Shown here piece by piece: positions 5,666 through 6,324 of a stretch of 6,324 bases of DNA (positions within the stretch are counted from its first letter, which is position 1; each line of letters opens with the position of its first letter). Made by a program: the position numbers and the translations under genes. The notes beneath the pieces were generated by a model that worked only from the letters and a program-made list of their open reading frames with translations, searched no databases and was not told where the DNA came from. The DNA comes from Nitrososphaeria archaeon (GTDB lineage Archaea; Thermoproteota; Nitrososphaeria; JACIWG01). The stretch covers positions 1-6,324 of the forward strand of contig JACIWG010000089.1 of NCBI GenBank assembly GCA_014361085.1, read 5' to 3'.

Positions 5666-6082
5666 TTGATAGGAAATGGAAGACTATTATTAGGTTTATT
5701 ATGCTTAATTTTATCCACCTTATCTCTTTCTATACCCAATATTTTTGCTGCATGTACCATTTGCGATAATTCTGGAAGCAATATTTGTTGTGAAGTAACC
5801 GTTGACGCATACATATGTGGTACGTCTCAATCTAATTCCTATGGTGGTGGAACTGTTAATGGAGAATTGCCTTTTGGTTCAATGTGTTGTCCTTATCCCG
5901 CCATGAGTTGCATAATTGGATGCGAATATGATTACAGATATTTTTATGGTCCAGTAGATTATACCTATTCCTACTCATTTACTCAAGCAGGAGGATATGT
6001 CTATAGTACAGTAAGATGGAATGGATGTGGTAATGTTAGGCCAAGTGTTAGGGCTAATTTAAATGATGGATGCATAAGGTGA
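5666..6082 (+). CDS. Small secreted cysteine-rich protein of unknown function
   Basis: I do not recognise a family. From the TTG the protein has 138 residues; starting at GTG 5651 would add five. A signal peptide is clear: one Arg, then LLLGLLCLILSTLSLSIP, with cleavage likely in NIFA-AC around residue 29. FAAC also loosely resembles a lipobox, so lipid attachment at Cys30 is possible. The mature part of roughly 109 residues has 11 cysteines (30, 33, 41, 42, 51, 74, 75, 82, 86, 121, 136), including a CxxC and two CC pairs. An odd cysteine count leaves one free, lipidated or intermolecular. The middle is Tyr-rich (YDYRYFYG, then DYTYSYSF, about 88-105) and Gly/Ser-rich. It probably folds outside the cell through disulfides. 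The stop TGA overlaps the SD of the next gene, so the two are likely co-transcribed. Candidates include a surface structural protein, an adhesin or a secreted antimicrobial; none is supported by a motif. Confidence 0.7.
   Translation: MIGNGRLLLGLLCLILSTLSLSIPNIFAACTICDNSGSNICCEVTVDAYICGTSQSNSYGGGTVNGELPFGSMCCPYPAMSCIIGCEYDYRYFYGPVDYTYSYSFTQAGGYVYSTVRWNGCGNVRPSVRANLNDGCIR
6078..6082 (+). promoter_or_regulatory. Ribosome binding site of the last gene, overlapping the previous stop codon
   Basis: GGTGA contains the TGA stop of the cysteine-rich protein gene and ends 6 nt before the ATG at 6089. It selects that ATG over the one at 6084, which reads ATG-CTA-TGA and stops at once. The arrangement implies coupled translation of the two genes. 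Confidence 0.6.
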
Positions 6083-6088
6083 AATGCT

Positions 6089-6324
6089 ATGAAAAAGTGG
6101 CTATTATATATTGTAATAATTTTTGTAATTTTAATCGTTTCCATAGTAGGTGTATACCCCCAACAATATAATATTAAAGGACATGAAAATTTAAAGATAG
6201 GAGAGGGGTCAAGATTAGTATATGAAATCGATTTCCTAAACTATTCATATAATCTAATTTTTAATGAAAGAGTAAACGATTTAGGTTTTAAATTAAATTT
6301 TACACCAAAATATTATGTAGTATT
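6089..6324 (+). CDS. N-terminal part of a membrane-anchored or secreted protein of unknown function
   Basis: The frame runs from ATG 6089 to the window end without a stop, giving 78 codons. It begins MKKW and continues with a strongly hydrophobic stretch to about residue 22 (LLYIVIIFVILIVSIVGVY). This is either an uncleaved N-terminal anchor or a signal peptide; Q25 and Q26 follow soon after. The exterior part contains GEGSRLVYEIDF, a beta-strand-like segment, and two N-x-S/T sequons (N51, N70), suggesting an outward-facing domain. The visible part has no cysteine, unlike its neighbour. Codons are very A/T-rich. The SD overlaps the upstream stop with 6-nt spacing to the ATG, so it is probably the second gene of a short operon. 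It may be a surface partner or carrier of the cysteine-rich protein, but only its position supports that. No family is recognised from this fragment. Confidence 0.72.
   Translation, partial: MKKWLLYIVIIFVILIVSIVGVYPQQYNIKGHENLKIGEGSRLVYEIDFLNYSYNLIFNERVNDLGFKLNFTPKYYVV

Noticed and set aside
6062..6091. TGATG-like box suggesting a C/D-box small RNA near 6064
   Set aside because: There is no matching CTGA D box at suitable spacing and the site lies within the end of a coding region.

Overview
The window looks archaeal. The clues are A/T boxes about 26 nt upstream of leaderless or nearly leaderless starts, GGTGA-type Shine-Dalgarno (SD) sites, a compact Lrp/AsnC regulator, an Aeropyrum-type archaeal peroxiredoxin with a C-x5-C tail, and a sequon-rich surface protein with tandem Ig-like domains encoded inside an ABC transporter operon. 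The genome is A+T-rich and Arg is mostly AGA/AGG. A (hyper)thermophilic TACK-type archaeon, such as a Bathyarchaeia-like lineage, would fit. That placement is an impression from the gene set; no marker gene is present.

Layout. Positions 1-248 hold the 3' end of a DedA/SNARE-associated membrane protein. After a 58-nt gap with a TATA-like box, a tightly overlapping three-gene operon runs from 307 to 4165. It encodes a MacB/LolD-class ATPase, a 636-residue exported protein with five Ig-like (NEW3/CARDB, COG1361-like) domains and a C-terminal membrane anchor, and a MacB/FtsX-type permease with a glycine-rich external loop. A convergent peroxiredoxin gene (4184-4846, minus) shares a roughly 60-nt promoter region with a divergent Lrp/AsnC-family regulator (4909-5325, plus). 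At the centre of that region is a perfect palindromic TATA element. A very A+T-rich interval of about 340 nt follows, with no convincing intact gene but an amber-interrupted reading frame. Last come a small secreted cysteine-rich protein (5666-6082) and, 6 nt later, the start of a membrane-anchored or secreted protein (6089 to the window end).

How the genes may work together. The operon probably makes a mechanotransmission-type ABC machine in which the large Ig-repeat protein takes the place of a bacterial periplasmic adaptor on the outside of the cell. The peroxiredoxin/Lrp pair looks like a peroxide-defence enzyme beside a candidate regulator. The terminal pair looks like an accessory, possibly recently acquired, export unit of unknown function. 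It is the least explained part of the window, although nothing here proves a new system.
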